Of a stretch of 64,000 bases of DNA, positions 24,767 to 34,953 are shown one piece after another. A program made the position numbers and the translations under genes. The stretch is from Arthrobacter crusticola (GTDB taxonomy: Bacteria; Actinomycetota; Actinomycetes; Actinomycetales; Micrococcaceae). The notes under the pieces were generated by a model. It worked only from the letters and a program-made list of their open reading frames with translations, did not search any database and was not told the DNA's origin. Each line of letters opens with the position of its first letter. Position 1 is the stretch's first letter. The stretch covers positions 248,001 through 312,000 of the forward strand of contig NZ_SMTK01000003.1 in assembly GCF_004357995.1 (NCBI RefSeq). Direction: 5' to 3'.

Positions 24767-26827
24767 TCAGTCGGGGAAGCGGGACCCGAGGGCCGACAGC
24801 ACGCCGAAGGCCTTGGTGCGCACTTCCTCCCATTCCTCCGCGGGCACGGAGTCGGCGGTGATCGCCCCGCCGACGCCGAGCGAGACCCGGGTGGCTCCGT
24901 CGTCGTCCTCGAGGACCAGGGTGCGGATGACGACGGCGAGGTCCGCCGCGCCGGTCAGGGAGAAGTAGCCGGCCGCCCCGGAATAGGCGCCCCGCGGAGC
25001 ATTTTCGAGGCGGTCGAGGAGGGCCATGGTGCTGATCTTCGGTGCCCCGGTCATCGACCCGGCCGGGAAGGCCGCGGAGACGGCCTCCGCGCGTGAGGAT
25101 CCCGGCCGCAGCCGGGCGTCGATGGTGCTGACCATCTGGTGCACGGTGGCGTAGCTTTCGATGGCGCACAGCCGGCTGACCGTCACGGAGCCCGGGACGG
25201 CGAAGTGCGAGAGGTCGTTGCGCAGCAGGTCGACGATCATGATGTTCTCCGCGCGGTCCTTCAGCGACGCGGCGAGGTCCCGCCGGAGGGCCTCGTCCTC
25301 GACCGGGTCGGCGGAGCGGCGCCGGGTGCCCTTGATGGGCTCGGCGCGGAGGAACCCGTCGGCGTCGAGCCGCAGGAACCGCTCGGGGGAGGTGCTGGCG
25401 AGCACGGCGCCGGGGAAGCGCAGCAGGTGGGCGAAGGGCGCGGGGTTGGCCTCCCGCAGCGCCAGGTACAGCGGCAAAGGGTTGACGGTGCCCTCCAGCC
25501 GGGCCTCCAGCGCCGTGGTCAGGCAGACTTCATAGGTGTTGCCCTCCCCGATCTCTGCCTGGGATTCCTTGATCTTGCCGAGATACCCGGCCCGGGTGTC
25601 GCGGGCGGTGAAGACGGGGGACGGCCGGGGCGGCGCGGGGTTGCGGGTGGCGCGGCTTCCCGGCGCCGGGGCGCCGAGCACCGCGACCCGGGCGGTGTCG
25701 AGCCAGCGTCCGCACTCCGGGTCGGCCGTGCCGTCGCCGAGGGTGAGCAGGAAGGTGCACTGCTGCTGATGGTCGACGACGACGGCGCGCCCGGCGAAAA
25801 TCAGGGCCGCGTCGGGAAGCGGAGCCGCCGGCAGGGACGCCCCTCCGGTCTCCCGCTTCAGTTCGTAGCCGAGGTAGCCCAGCCAGCCGAGGGCGAAGCC
25901 GCACTCATAGCCGGCGGGGGCGCGCATGCTGCCGCGGCCCCAGACACCGTCGAGCCAGCGGAAGAACTGCCCGGGGATGCGGGCGGTGACGGCGCCCGCG
26001 GTGACCTCGGTGAGGCCGGCGCGGTGGCGGACCGACTGGCCGTACCGGCCGCCGTCGTCGGCCAGGATGGTGAACCGGCTGCGCTCCGGGGCGGTGGTTT
26101 CCGCGGCGTCGGAGCTGTCGAGCCACACCGCCGAGGGCGAGGAGCCATACAGCCCGGCGAACACCTCCGGGGTCGAGGGCTCGTGCTCGAGGCGCTCGGC
26201 ATGGACCTGCAGGCCGCGGCGCCCCGCGCGCTCGGGTGACATGGGGGCCGCCCACCGCGGCAGCCCGGACAGGGCCAGCCGGACCTCGTGCGGGGTGCCG
26301 AGGCCCCGGTGGCCCTGGACGATAAGGTCCGCGTTGCCGGCCGGGTCATCCTGGGCGAGCCAGGCGAGTTCCTGCTCGGCCCAGCGCTGCCAGAACGGGG
26401 CGAAGGTGTCGCCGTCCCGGGTGAGGGCGCTGGTGCGGCGGACGTCGTCGGGCGCTTCGACCCACAGGGCGGCGTCGAGGTAGGGCCGGGCGGCGGCGCA
26501 GGAGGCCCCGACCCCCTCCACCAGAACGATCTCGGCCGGTTCGGTGCGCCGCAGCGGACCGTCGGTTCCGCGCTCCCAGTCCCAGGCGTGCCAGGTGGCC
26601 GTGCCCCCGGCGGCCAGGGGCCGCAGGACCGACTCGACGTAGCGGGCCAGGCCGCCGGCGAGTCCGTCCCAGCCGGGGTAGATCTCCTCGAGGTGGAACA
26701 GGCTCACGCGGTGGTGTTCGCGCAGCAGCGCCGCGAGTTCCACGGCCAGGGTGGTCTTGCCCGCGCCGGAACGCCCGTCCACGGCGAGGATGAGGGGGAC
26801 GCCGGCCCGGCCGGAATGGGCTTCCAT
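24767..26827 (-). CDS. pabB: Fusion of a uridine-kinase-like P-loop domain with aminodeoxychorismate synthase component I (PabB)
   Basis: 686 residues from ATG 26827 (GGAAG 5 nt upstream; GTG 26839 also possible). Residues about 8-190 form a P-loop kinase-like domain: AVDGRSGAGKTT Walker A, FHLEEIYPGWDGL after it as in uridine kinases, then EIVLVEGVGASC. Residues about 225-686 are chorismate-binding: PIKGT with its catalytic lysine near residue 500, IMIVDLLRNDL, GSMTGAPK, YSGAAGYFS. It should aminate chorismate to aminodeoxychorismate with a PabA glutaminase not seen here. The kinase half has no obvious place in folate synthesis. Confidence 0.88.
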   Translation of the reverse strand: MEAHSGRAGVPLILAVDGRSGAGKTTLAVELAALLREHHRVSLFHLEEIYPGWDGLAGGLARYVESVLRPLAAGGTATWHAWDWERGTDGPLRRTEPAEIVLVEGVGASCAAARPYLDAALWVEAPDDVRRTSALTRDGDTFAPFWQRWAEQELAWLAQDDPAGNADLIVQGHRGLGTPHEVRLALSGLPRWAAPMSPERAGRRGLQVHAERLEHEPSTPEVFAGLYGSSPSAVWLDSSDAAETTAPERSRFTILADDGGRYGQSVRHRAGLTEVTAGAVTARIPGQFFRWLDGVWGRGSMRAPAGYECGFALGWLGYLGYELKRETGGASLPAAPLPDAALIFAGRAVVVDHQQQCTFLLTLGDGTADPECGRWLDTARVAVLGAPAPGSRATRNPAPPRPSPVFTARDTRAGYLGKIKESQAEIGEGNTYEVCLTTALEARLEGTVNPLPLYLALREANPAPFAHLLRFPGAVLASTSPERFLRLDADGFLRAEPIKGTRRRSADPVEDEALRRDLAASLKDRAENIMIVDLLRNDLSHFAVPGSVTVSRLCAIESYATVHQMVSTIDARLRPGSSRAEAVSAAFPAGSMTGAPKISTMALLDRLENAPRGAYSGAAGYFSLTGAADLAVVIRTLVLEDDDGATRVSLGVGGAITADSVPAEEWEEVRTKAFGVLSALGSRFPD

Positions 26828-26881
26828 TGCTACTTCCACCGGGTGCCGGAGAGCCGGCGGGGGAGGGTGAAGGGAGGGGCA

Positions 26882-27499
26882 TCAGGCGAAGGCAAGGAGC
26901 ACTCCCACGGTGACGAAAAGCGAGCCGAAGACCCGGTTGAGGGCCTTCTGCCCGCGGTGGCTGCGCGTGTAGCGCTGGAAGGAGCGTGCCGCGGCGGCGT
27001 AGAAGAACCACATCACCAGCACGTCGATGGCCACAACCGTTCCCGCCAGCACGCCGTACTGGCCCAGCAGCGGCTTCTGGGGTTCGATGAACTGCGGGAT
27101 GAACGCCAGGAAGAAGACGACCGCCTTTGGATTGAGCAGGTTCACCCACAGCCCGCGCCGGAACATGGAGAGCGGGCCCTCGAGGCTGCGGGCGGAGGCG
27201 GCTTCCTCGGGCTCCGGTGCCGCCAGGAACTTCCGGACGCCCAGATAGATCAGGTACGCAGAACCCGCATAGCGGATGATGCTGAAGGCCACCGGGGAGC
27301 TGGCGACGAGCAGCCCGAGCCCGGCCGCCACAACGAGAATGTGGATCAGGAGTGCGGCCTGCTGGCCGGCGATGCCCCAGATCGCCCGCCGGAAGCCGAC
27401 GGTGAGCGCGTTGCTCATGGTGTTCACCGCGCCGGCGCCGGGGGTGAAGCTGATGAGGGTGCCGGCGCCCAGGAGCGCAAGCCAGACCGAGGGGTTCAC
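26882..27499 (-). CDS. LysE/RhtB-family translocator
   Basis: 205 residues, normal length, about six spans. It starts VNPSVWLALLGAGTLISFTPGAGAVNTMSNAL, the LysE-family opening with the FTPG motif, and has LNPKAVVFFLAFIPQF. These exporters move amino acids or small polar metabolites out of the cell. GTG 27499 is chosen because TACTAT (27506-27511) ends 6 nt before it and the family begins at this point; the open frame to 27880 runs into non-conserved sequence. Substrate unknown. Confidence 0.88.
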   Translation of the reverse strand: MNPSVWLALLGAGTLISFTPGAGAVNTMSNALTVGFRRAIWGIAGQQAALLIHILVVAAGLGLLVASSPVAFSIIRYAGSAYLIYLGVRKFLAAPEPEEAASARSLEGPLSMFRRGLWVNLLNPKAVVFFLAFIPQFIEPQKPLLGQYGVLAGTVVAIDVLVMWFFYAAAARSFQRYTRSHRGQKALNRVFGSLFVTVGVLLAFA

Positions 27500-27549
27500 C
27501 TGTTCATAGTAATTCCTGGCCGCTGCCGGCCCCGCCTTCGGGCCCAGGG

Positions 27550-28347
27550 TCAGGGCCGGGCGAGGATCTCCGTGCTCGGCATCAGGAAGGTGGCCTCCGG
27601 CGCGCGCCCCCAGGCAAGCCACCCGGCCGAGATGCGTTCCAGGTCGTCCCGGTCCGCAAGTCCCCTTTCCAGCGCCTGGTCGGCGAACGCCGAGTGAAGC
27701 ACCCGTGCGGCCCAGGACTCCGAGTGCGCGCGGCGGCGTTCGTCGGTGGCGTAGAGCCAGTTCGAGGAGGAGACCTCGACGTCCTGGAACCCGGCGTCCT
27801 GCGCCCAGCCGAGCAGGCGGCGTCCGGCGTCGGGTTCGGCGCCGTTGCCGCGGGCGATCCGCTGGTAGAGCTCCATCCACTCGTCCAGCTCGGGAAGCCG
27901 GGGGTACCAGCTCATGGCGGCGTAGTCGGCGTCGCGCACCGCCACGAGCCCGCCGGGGCGGGCGACCCGGCGCATCTCGCGCAGGGCCGCCACCGGATCG
28001 GCAAGGTGGTGCAGGACCTGATGGGCATGCACCAGGTCGAAGCTCTCATCGGGGAAGTCGAGGTCGTAGACGTTTCCGGTCTGGAAGCGCACGTTGGGCA
28101 GGTCCGCGGCGAGGCCGGCGGCCTCGGCCACCACCTCCGGTGAGCGGTCGAGGCCCGTCACGGTGCCGGGGGCGACGGCGCGCGCCAGGTCGGCGGTGAT
28201 GCTTCCGGGCCCGCAGCCCACATCGAGCACGTCCATGCCCGGACGAAGATGCCCGATCAGGTAGGCGCCTGAATCCGCGAGGGTGCGGGTTGCGTGTGCC
28301 TGGGTGACGCTCGGGTGGTGGCCATGGGAGTACACCTCGCTGTTCAT
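27550..28347 (-). CDS. Class I SAM-dependent methyltransferase
   Basis: 265 residues. SAM motif I VLDVGCGPGSITADLA (about residues 39-54), LDRSPE after it, and the UbiE/type-11 pattern SFDLVHAHQVLHHLADP. The C-terminal part AFADQALERGLADRDDLERISAGWLAWG is of a kind seen in actinobacterial members of unknown substrate. ATG overlaps the MarR stop as ATGA, and TACCCT ends 6 nt before it, so an internal leaderless transcript is possible. Its pairing with a MarR gene and a divergent MMPL pump suggests a role in stress or toxic-compound response (inference). Confidence 0.88.
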   Translation of the reverse strand: MNSEVYSHGHHPSVTQAHATRTLADSGAYLIGHLRPGMDVLDVGCGPGSITADLARAVAPGTVTGLDRSPEVVAEAAGLAADLPNVRFQTGNVYDLDFPDESFDLVHAHQVLHHLADPVAALREMRRVARPGGLVAVRDADYAAMSWYPRLPELDEWMELYQRIARGNGAEPDAGRRLLGWAQDAGFQDVEVSSSNWLYATDERRRAHSESWAARVLHSAFADQALERGLADRDDLERISAGWLAWGRAPEATFLMPSTEILARP

Positions 28348-28841
28348 GGTCCGAGGGTAGCGCCCGGTCCCGGACCGGGCAGCCTCCCGGCGTCATTCTT
28401 CGCAGTAATCGTTGCCGCGGTGATGCGCTCCAGCATGGTGGTGAGCAGGGCGAGCTCGTCGTCGCTGAACTCGTCGAGCGCCGCCGAGATGTGCTCGGCG
28501 AGGGGGGCGAAGAGCCGTGACCCGGCCGCCTGTGCCTTCTCGGTCATCTCCAGATGCACCTGCCGGCGGTCGATGTCGCTGCGGGCGCGGGTGACGTGCC
28601 CGGCGCTGGTGAGCCGGTCGATCAGGGCCGTTGTCGCGGGGGAGCTAAGGTTCAGTTCCTCGCGGAGCCTGCCCGGAGTGACGGTCGTGCCCGATTGGGC
28701 CGCTCCAACGAGAATACCCAGGGCGTGGAGGTCGGTCCGATGCAGGGCGTCCTTGGTGCTGACCACGTCGACATAGCGTTCGGTCTCGGCGGTGAACTGC
28801 TGCAGGAGCCTCAGGATGGCCGCCCGGTTGTCCTTGCCCAC
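28344..28841 (-). CDS. MarR-family regulator, divergent from the MMPL transporter
   Basis: 165 residues. GRLREELNLSSPATTALIDRLTSAGHVTR is the recognition region and RSDIDRRQVHLEMT the wing. GTG 28841 is preceded by GGGAGGGG. It probably represses the divergent MMPL gene and its own operon through the palindrome at 28889-28907. The last residues are Pro/Gly-rich. Confidence 0.88.
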   Translation of the reverse strand: MGKDNRAAILRLLQQFTAETERYVDVVSTKDALHRTDLHALGILVGAAQSGTTVTPGRLREELNLSSPATTALIDRLTSAGHVTRARSDIDRRQVHLEMTEKAQAAGSRLFAPLAEHISAALDEFSDDELALLTTMLERITAATITAKNDAGRLPGPGPGATLGP

Positions 28842-28888
28842 TGTTACCCCTCCCTTCCCTATTTCCTACTCTAGGCCCCTTCCGCATT

Positions 28889-28909
28889 TATCTCCATCAT
28901 GGATATACT
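28889..28909 (+). promoter_or_regulatory. Palindromic operator overlapping the MMPL promoter
   Basis: TATCTCCAT (28889-28897), C, then ATGGATATA (28899-28907): 9-bp arms with one mismatch and a 1-bp centre. The -10-like TATACT (28904-28909) overlaps the right arm, so a bound repressor would block the promoter. Its position between marR and its divergent partner is the usual place for an autoregulated MarR site. A -35 element is not clear. Confidence 0.68.
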
Positions 28910-28943
28910 CGACGGCAGAGATAATCACTTTGGAAGGCCCATC

Positions 28944-31121
28944 ATGAAAAGCACCTGGCTGCGCGTCCTGCTCCCGGCCCTCATCGTCCTGGTCTGGCTG
29001 GTGGGAGCCGGCTTCGGCGGTCCCACCTTCGGCCGGCTCGAGGAGGTTTCGAGCAATGACCAGGCGGCCTTCCTGCCCGCAAGCGCCGAGTCCACGGCCG
29101 CCGGCGAGTTCGAGGAGCAGTTCCGGGACTCCGATGCGGTGCCGGCCGTGATCGTCGCCGAGTCCACGCAGGACATCGCGCCCGGTGAGCTCGGCGCCTA
29201 CGCCGCCGTCGCGGGGCAGCTCGCCGAGGTCGAGGGCCTCGAGGCTCCGGCCGGCGGCGGCCCCACCGTCGTCGGGCCCATCCCGGCGGAGGATCTCCGC
29301 GCCGTGCAGTACCTCGCCTTCGTCTCGGCCGACGCCGAACTGGGCGAGGTGGTCGCCGGGCTGCGGGAGGTGCTCAACGCGGAGCTGCCCGACGGCGCCA
29401 CCGGCTACGTCACCGGGCCGGCGGGGTTCACCGCGGACCTGGTCAGCGCCTTCGGCGGCATCGACGGGATCCTGCTCGGCGTGGCGCTGGGTTGCGTGTT
29501 CCTCATCCTGCTCGGCGTCTATCGCTCCCTGGTGCTGCCGTTCCTTGTCCTGCTGACCTCGGTGTTCGCCCTGGCCACCTCGATCCTCGTGGTGTTCGCC
29601 TTCGCCAAGTGGGACTGGATCCAGCTCAGCGGTCAGAGTCAGGGCATCCTCTCCATCCTCGTGATCGGCGCCGCGACCGACTACGCCCTGCTGTTGGTGG
29701 CCCGTTTCCGGGAGAGCCTGGGGGAGGTGCAGTCCACCTGGGAGGCCATGAAGCGGGCCTACCGCGGATCCGTTGAGCCCATTGCGGCCTCCGCGGCCAC
29801 GGTCATCCTGGGGCTGCTGTGCCTTCTCTTCTCCGACCTCAACTCGAACCGCAGCCTCGGGCCCATCGCCGCCATCGGCATCGTCTTCTCCCTCGCCGCC
29901 GCGCTGAGCCTGCTCCCGGCCCTGCTGCTGATCTTCGGCCGCGCCGCCTTCTGGCCGCTGCGGCCGAAGGTGGGAGCCAGCGCCCGGAACGCCTCGACCG
30001 GCGGCCCCGCGGGCACCGAGGGCCTGCGCGGGCTGTGGCGGGCAGTCGCCGTCCTGGTGGCCCGCCGGTACCGCGCCGTCTGGATCGCATCCCTGGTCAT
30101 CCTGGGGGCCGGAGCGCTCGGCCTCACCCAACTGCAGGCCAGCGGCGTCCCGCAGTCGGAACTGATCCTGACATCCTCCAACGCCGTCGACGGTCAGGAG
30201 GCCCTGGGCCGCCACTTCGACGCCGGCGCCGGCAGCCCGATCGCCGTGATTGCCCCCGAGGAGGACCAGGACCGTGTGCTCGACATCGTCGGGGACACCC
30301 CCGGCATCTCCGAGGCGGCCCTCGCCACCGACCCCGCGGGAGCCGTCGAGGTGAACGACGGCCGCGTGCTGATCAGCGGCACGCTGCAGTTCCAGGCCGA
30401 TTCCGAGGACGCCGAGAACGTCGTGCGGAACCTCCGCGCCGAGCTTGAACAGCAGAGCCCCGACTCCCTGGTCGGAGGCGTGACCGCGATCGCCGTCGAC
30501 ACCAACGACACGGCGCTGGCCGACCTTGGCAAGATCATCCCCATCGTCCTCGCCGTCATCCTGGTGGTCCTGATGCTTCTGCTGCGCGCGGTCGTGGCAC
30601 CGGTGCTGCTGATCCTGAGCGTCGTTCTCTCCTATGCCACGGCCCTGGGCGTCTCGGCGCTGGTCTTCAACAACCTGCTCGGCTTCGAAGGAGCCGACGC
30701 CTCCGTGCCGCTGTTCGGCTTCGTGTTCCTCGTGGCGCTCGGGGTGGATTACAACATCTTCCTCATGACCCGGGTCCGCGAGGAGTCGCTGCGGCTGGGC
30801 ACCCGCCCCGGAATCCTGCGCGGGCTGGGCGTGACCGGCGGAGTGATCACCTCCGCGGGGGTGGTGCTGGCGGCGACCTTCGCAGCCCTGGGCGTCATCC
30901 CGATCCTGTTCCTCGCGCAGATCGCCTTCATCGTCGCCTTCGGCGTGCTGCTCGACACCATCCTGGTGCGCTCGCTGCTGGTGCCGGCGCTCGCCTACGA
31001 CCTGGGCCCGCGCATCTGGTGGCCCTCCGCGCTGGCCAAGGGCCAGGTGCCGGCCCACCGCGCCGCCGGGCCCGACGCCGAGGAGCACGAGCACCGCGAG
31101 GTGGCAGCCCACCGCGCCTGA
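28944..31121 (+). CDS. MMPL-family transporter
   Basis: 725 residues with two sets of about six spans, each preceded by an extracytoplasmic loop: first span LPALIVLVWLVGAGFGG, then VLGLLCLLFSDLNSNRSLGPIAAIG, and a second half ending GVDYNIFLMTRVREE...ITSAGVVLAATFA, the RND/MMPL pattern. Charged residues for proton flow are present in ATDYALLLVARFRES and GVDYNIF. ATG 28944 has GGAAGG 6 nt upstream; the 15 extra residues to 28899 lie over the operator and are not supported. It probably exports lipids, pigments or a toxic compound. Confidence 0.9.
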   Translation: MKSTWLRVLLPALIVLVWLVGAGFGGPTFGRLEEVSSNDQAAFLPASAESTAAGEFEEQFRDSDAVPAVIVAESTQDIAPGELGAYAAVAGQLAEVEGLEAPAGGGPTVVGPIPAEDLRAVQYLAFVSADAELGEVVAGLREVLNAELPDGATGYVTGPAGFTADLVSAFGGIDGILLGVALGCVFLILLGVYRSLVLPFLVLLTSVFALATSILVVFAFAKWDWIQLSGQSQGILSILVIGAATDYALLLVARFRESLGEVQSTWEAMKRAYRGSVEPIAASAATVILGLLCLLFSDLNSNRSLGPIAAIGIVFSLAAALSLLPALLLIFGRAAFWPLRPKVGASARNASTGGPAGTEGLRGLWRAVAVLVARRYRAVWIASLVILGAGALGLTQLQASGVPQSELILTSSNAVDGQEALGRHFDAGAGSPIAVIAPEEDQDRVLDIVGDTPGISEAALATDPAGAVEVNDGRVLISGTLQFQADSEDAENVVRNLRAELEQQSPDSLVGGVTAIAVDTNDTALADLGKIIPIVLAVILVVLMLLLRAVVAPVLLILSVVLSYATALGVSALVFNNLLGFEGADASVPLFGFVFLVALGVDYNIFLMTRVREESLRLGTRPGILRGLGVTGGVITSAGVVLAATFAALGVIPILFLAQIAFIVAFGVLLDTILVRSLLVPALAYDLGPRIWWPSALAKGQVPAHRAAGPDAEEHEHREVAAHRA

Positions 31122-31186
31122 GCGCGGCCACCCGCGGCGGGCCGGCCGGCCGGCGGGCGGGGCGGGGTGGAGGCATTGCCCAAACT

Positions 31187-31202
31187 GCTAAGTAGGCTTA
31201 GC
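31187..31202. promoter_or_regulatory. Small palindrome upstream of the lipase
   Basis: GCTAAG (31187-31192), TAGG, CTTAGC (31197-31202): perfect 6-bp arms. TTGCCC at 31176-31181 with TTAGCG 17 nt later could be a weak promoter that the palindrome overlaps. No regulator is adjacent. Confidence 0.35.
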
Positions 31203-31257
31203 GTTGGCGGAGTCCATGCCCTTCCGGGCCCGCGCCGACACGAAGAGGTCCTCCGCC

Positions 31258-32114
31258 ATGTCCTTCCGCTTTCGAACCGCCCTGGCCGCCGTCGCCCTCG
31301 CCGCAACCAGCCTTTCCGGGGGAGCGCCCGCGTCGGCCGACACTACGGACATCGCCCCGCCCGGAGCCAACGACTGGTCCTGCAAACCCAGCGCCGAGCA
31401 CCCGCGGCCTGTGGTGCTGGTTCCGGGCACCTTTAAGAGCATGGCGAAGAACTGGTCGACGCTCTCGCCCCGCCTGGCGGCCGAGGGCTACTGCGTCTTC
31501 GCCCTCAACTACGGCACCACCAACGGCGTCGACGCCACCGGCCCCATCGCCGAGTCCGCAGGGGAGCTCGCGTCTTTCATCGACGGGGTGCTGGGCGCCA
31601 CCGGGGCCCAGCAGGTGGACATCGTCGGGCACAGCCAGGGCGGAATGATGCCGCGGTACTACCTCGGGTTCCTCGGCGGAGCGAAGAAGGTCAACCACCT
31701 CGTCGGGATTGCCCCGTCCAACCACGGCACCGAAGGCGTGATCGCGCCGACGCCGGACCAGGTCCCCCTGGGCACCGGCGACTCGGGCTTCCTTTGCCAG
31801 GCGTGCGCGGACCAGGAGGCCGGGTCGGCCTTCCTCACGCAGCTGAACTCGATCGGTGACACGGTCAACGGGCCGTCCTACACGGTGCTCTCCACGAAGT
31901 ACGACGAGGTCGTGACTCCCTATCCGAGCCAGTTCCTCAGCGGGCCGGCCCGGCAGGTCACCAACATCACCCTCCAGGACAAGTGCCCCCTCGATCCGAT
32001 CGAGCACGACCAGGCGCCCAACGACCCGGTGGTGCACCAGCTGGTCAGCCACGCCCTGGCCTCCAGGGGGCCCGCGAGCCCCCTGTACCAGCCGGAATGT
32101 TTCCCAATATTTCG

Positions 32115-32121
<7 letters not shown>
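31258..32121 (+). CDS. Secreted lipase/esterase (alpha/beta hydrolase)
   Basis: 287 residues. A Sec signal peptide (FRTALAAVALAATSLSGGAPASAD, cleaved near residue 27) is followed by an alpha/beta hydrolase of the class-2 lipase type: oxyanion strand VVLVPGTF, nucleophile elbow GHSQGG, acid Asp in STKYDEVVTPY, late His in NDPVVHQL. Paired cysteines (WSCKPS/GYCVF, FLCQACAD) fit an exported protein. It hydrolyses lipids or esters outside the cell. ATG 31258 has GAGG 9 nt upstream. Its stop lies inside HAIR box 1 of dnaK. Confidence 0.9.
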
Positions 32122-34110
<1,989 letters not shown>

Positions 34111-34112
34111 CC

Positions 34113-34790
34113 ATGCCGCACCACGGAAATGAAGAAGAGCACCAGTCAGAGCCGGTGAGCTTCCGGGACAACCGCAAGATCGACCCTGAAACGGGCGCCG
34201 TCCGTGGGCAGCAGAACGACGCCGGCGACCCGGCACCGGCCGAGCCGGTGTCCGGGGAACCGGCCGGAGAGCAGGCGCCGTCGGCGTCCGCCGCGGAGCC
34301 CGCCGACGGCGACGCGCTCGCCCAGGCCGAGGCCATCCTCAACGAGGCCGGCGAGGGCGAAGACGCGCCGGTGACGGAGGTCATCGCCGAACTGCGCAAC
34401 GACCTGCTCCGGCTGCAGGCCGAGTACGTCAACTACCGGCGCCGCGTCGAGCGGGACCGCGACGTTGCCCGCGACCAGGCCGTCATCGGGGTCCTCAACT
34501 CCCTGATGCCGGTCCTCGACGACATCGACGCCGCGCGCCAGCACGGCGACCTCGCCGACGGGCCGTTCGCGGCGATCGCGGGCAAGTTCGAAAACGCCCT
34601 GAAGGCGTACGAGCTGACCCGCATCGACGAGACCGGTGTGGCCTTCGACCCGAACATCCACGAGGCGCTCATCCAGCAGCCCAGCGCGGACGTCCAGGCC
34701 GACAGCGTCAGCCAGGTCCTCCGCGCCGGGTACCGCAAGGGCGACCGCGTGCTGAGGGCGGCCCAAGTGATCGTCGCAGTACCGGAGTAG
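34113..34790 (+). CDS. grpE: Nucleotide exchange factor GrpE
   Basis: 225 residues. An N-terminal Ala/Glu/Pro-rich disordered part (about 1-75) is followed by the long coiled-coil (ELRNDLLRLQAEYVNYRRRVERDR) and the beta-domain that opens DnaK: GVAFDPNIHEALIQQPS and VSQVLRAGYRKGDRVLRAAQVIV. It begins 2 nt after the dnaK stop, so it is co-translated. It accelerates ADP release from DnaK. Confidence 0.96.
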   Translation: MPHHGNEEEHQSEPVSFRDNRKIDPETGAVRGQQNDAGDPAPAEPVSGEPAGEQAPSASAAEPADGDALAQAEAILNEAGEGEDAPVTEVIAELRNDLLRLQAEYVNYRRRVERDRDVARDQAVIGVLNSLMPVLDDIDAARQHGDLADGPFAAIAGKFENALKAYELTRIDETGVAFDPNIHEALIQQPSADVQADSVSQVLRAGYRKGDRVLRAAQVIVAVPE

Positions 34791-34797
34791 CGTTACT

Positions 34798-34897
34798 GTC
34801 CCGGGCGGGGCGGTCTTGCCGGGCCAACGAAATTCCAGAGCTCGCAGAGCTCGCGTGGAATATTGAAGGCCCTACACGAGACCGCTCCGCCCGGGAC
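34798..34897 (+). repeat. 100-nt nested hairpin between grpE and dnaJ
   Basis: An outer 19-bp stem (34798-34816 with 34879-34897, one G-U pair) encloses GGGCC/GGCCC (34821-34825 with 34868-34872), then AATTCCA/TGGAAT (34831-34837 with 34856-34861), and an inner GAGC/GCTC loop. This fills most of the 163-nt gap. It does not cover the dnaJ ribosome-binding site. It could be an attenuator, an RNA-processing site, or a remnant of a mobile element. Confidence 0.85.
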
Positions 34898-34953
34898 GAT
34901 CCATACCCGGTACATTTCAGGTTTCAAGAAGAAGCAGTGAAAGGAGACTCCAA

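Noticed and set aside
26882-27880. 332-residue form of the LysE protein
   Set aside because: The extra N-terminal 127 residues are Arg/Gly-rich and the true family start is GTG 27499 after TACTAT.
28866-31112. A 748-codon reverse frame over the MMPL gene
   Set aside because: Gly/Gln/Arg-rich antisense of a GC-rich gene; the forward protein has clear membrane spans.
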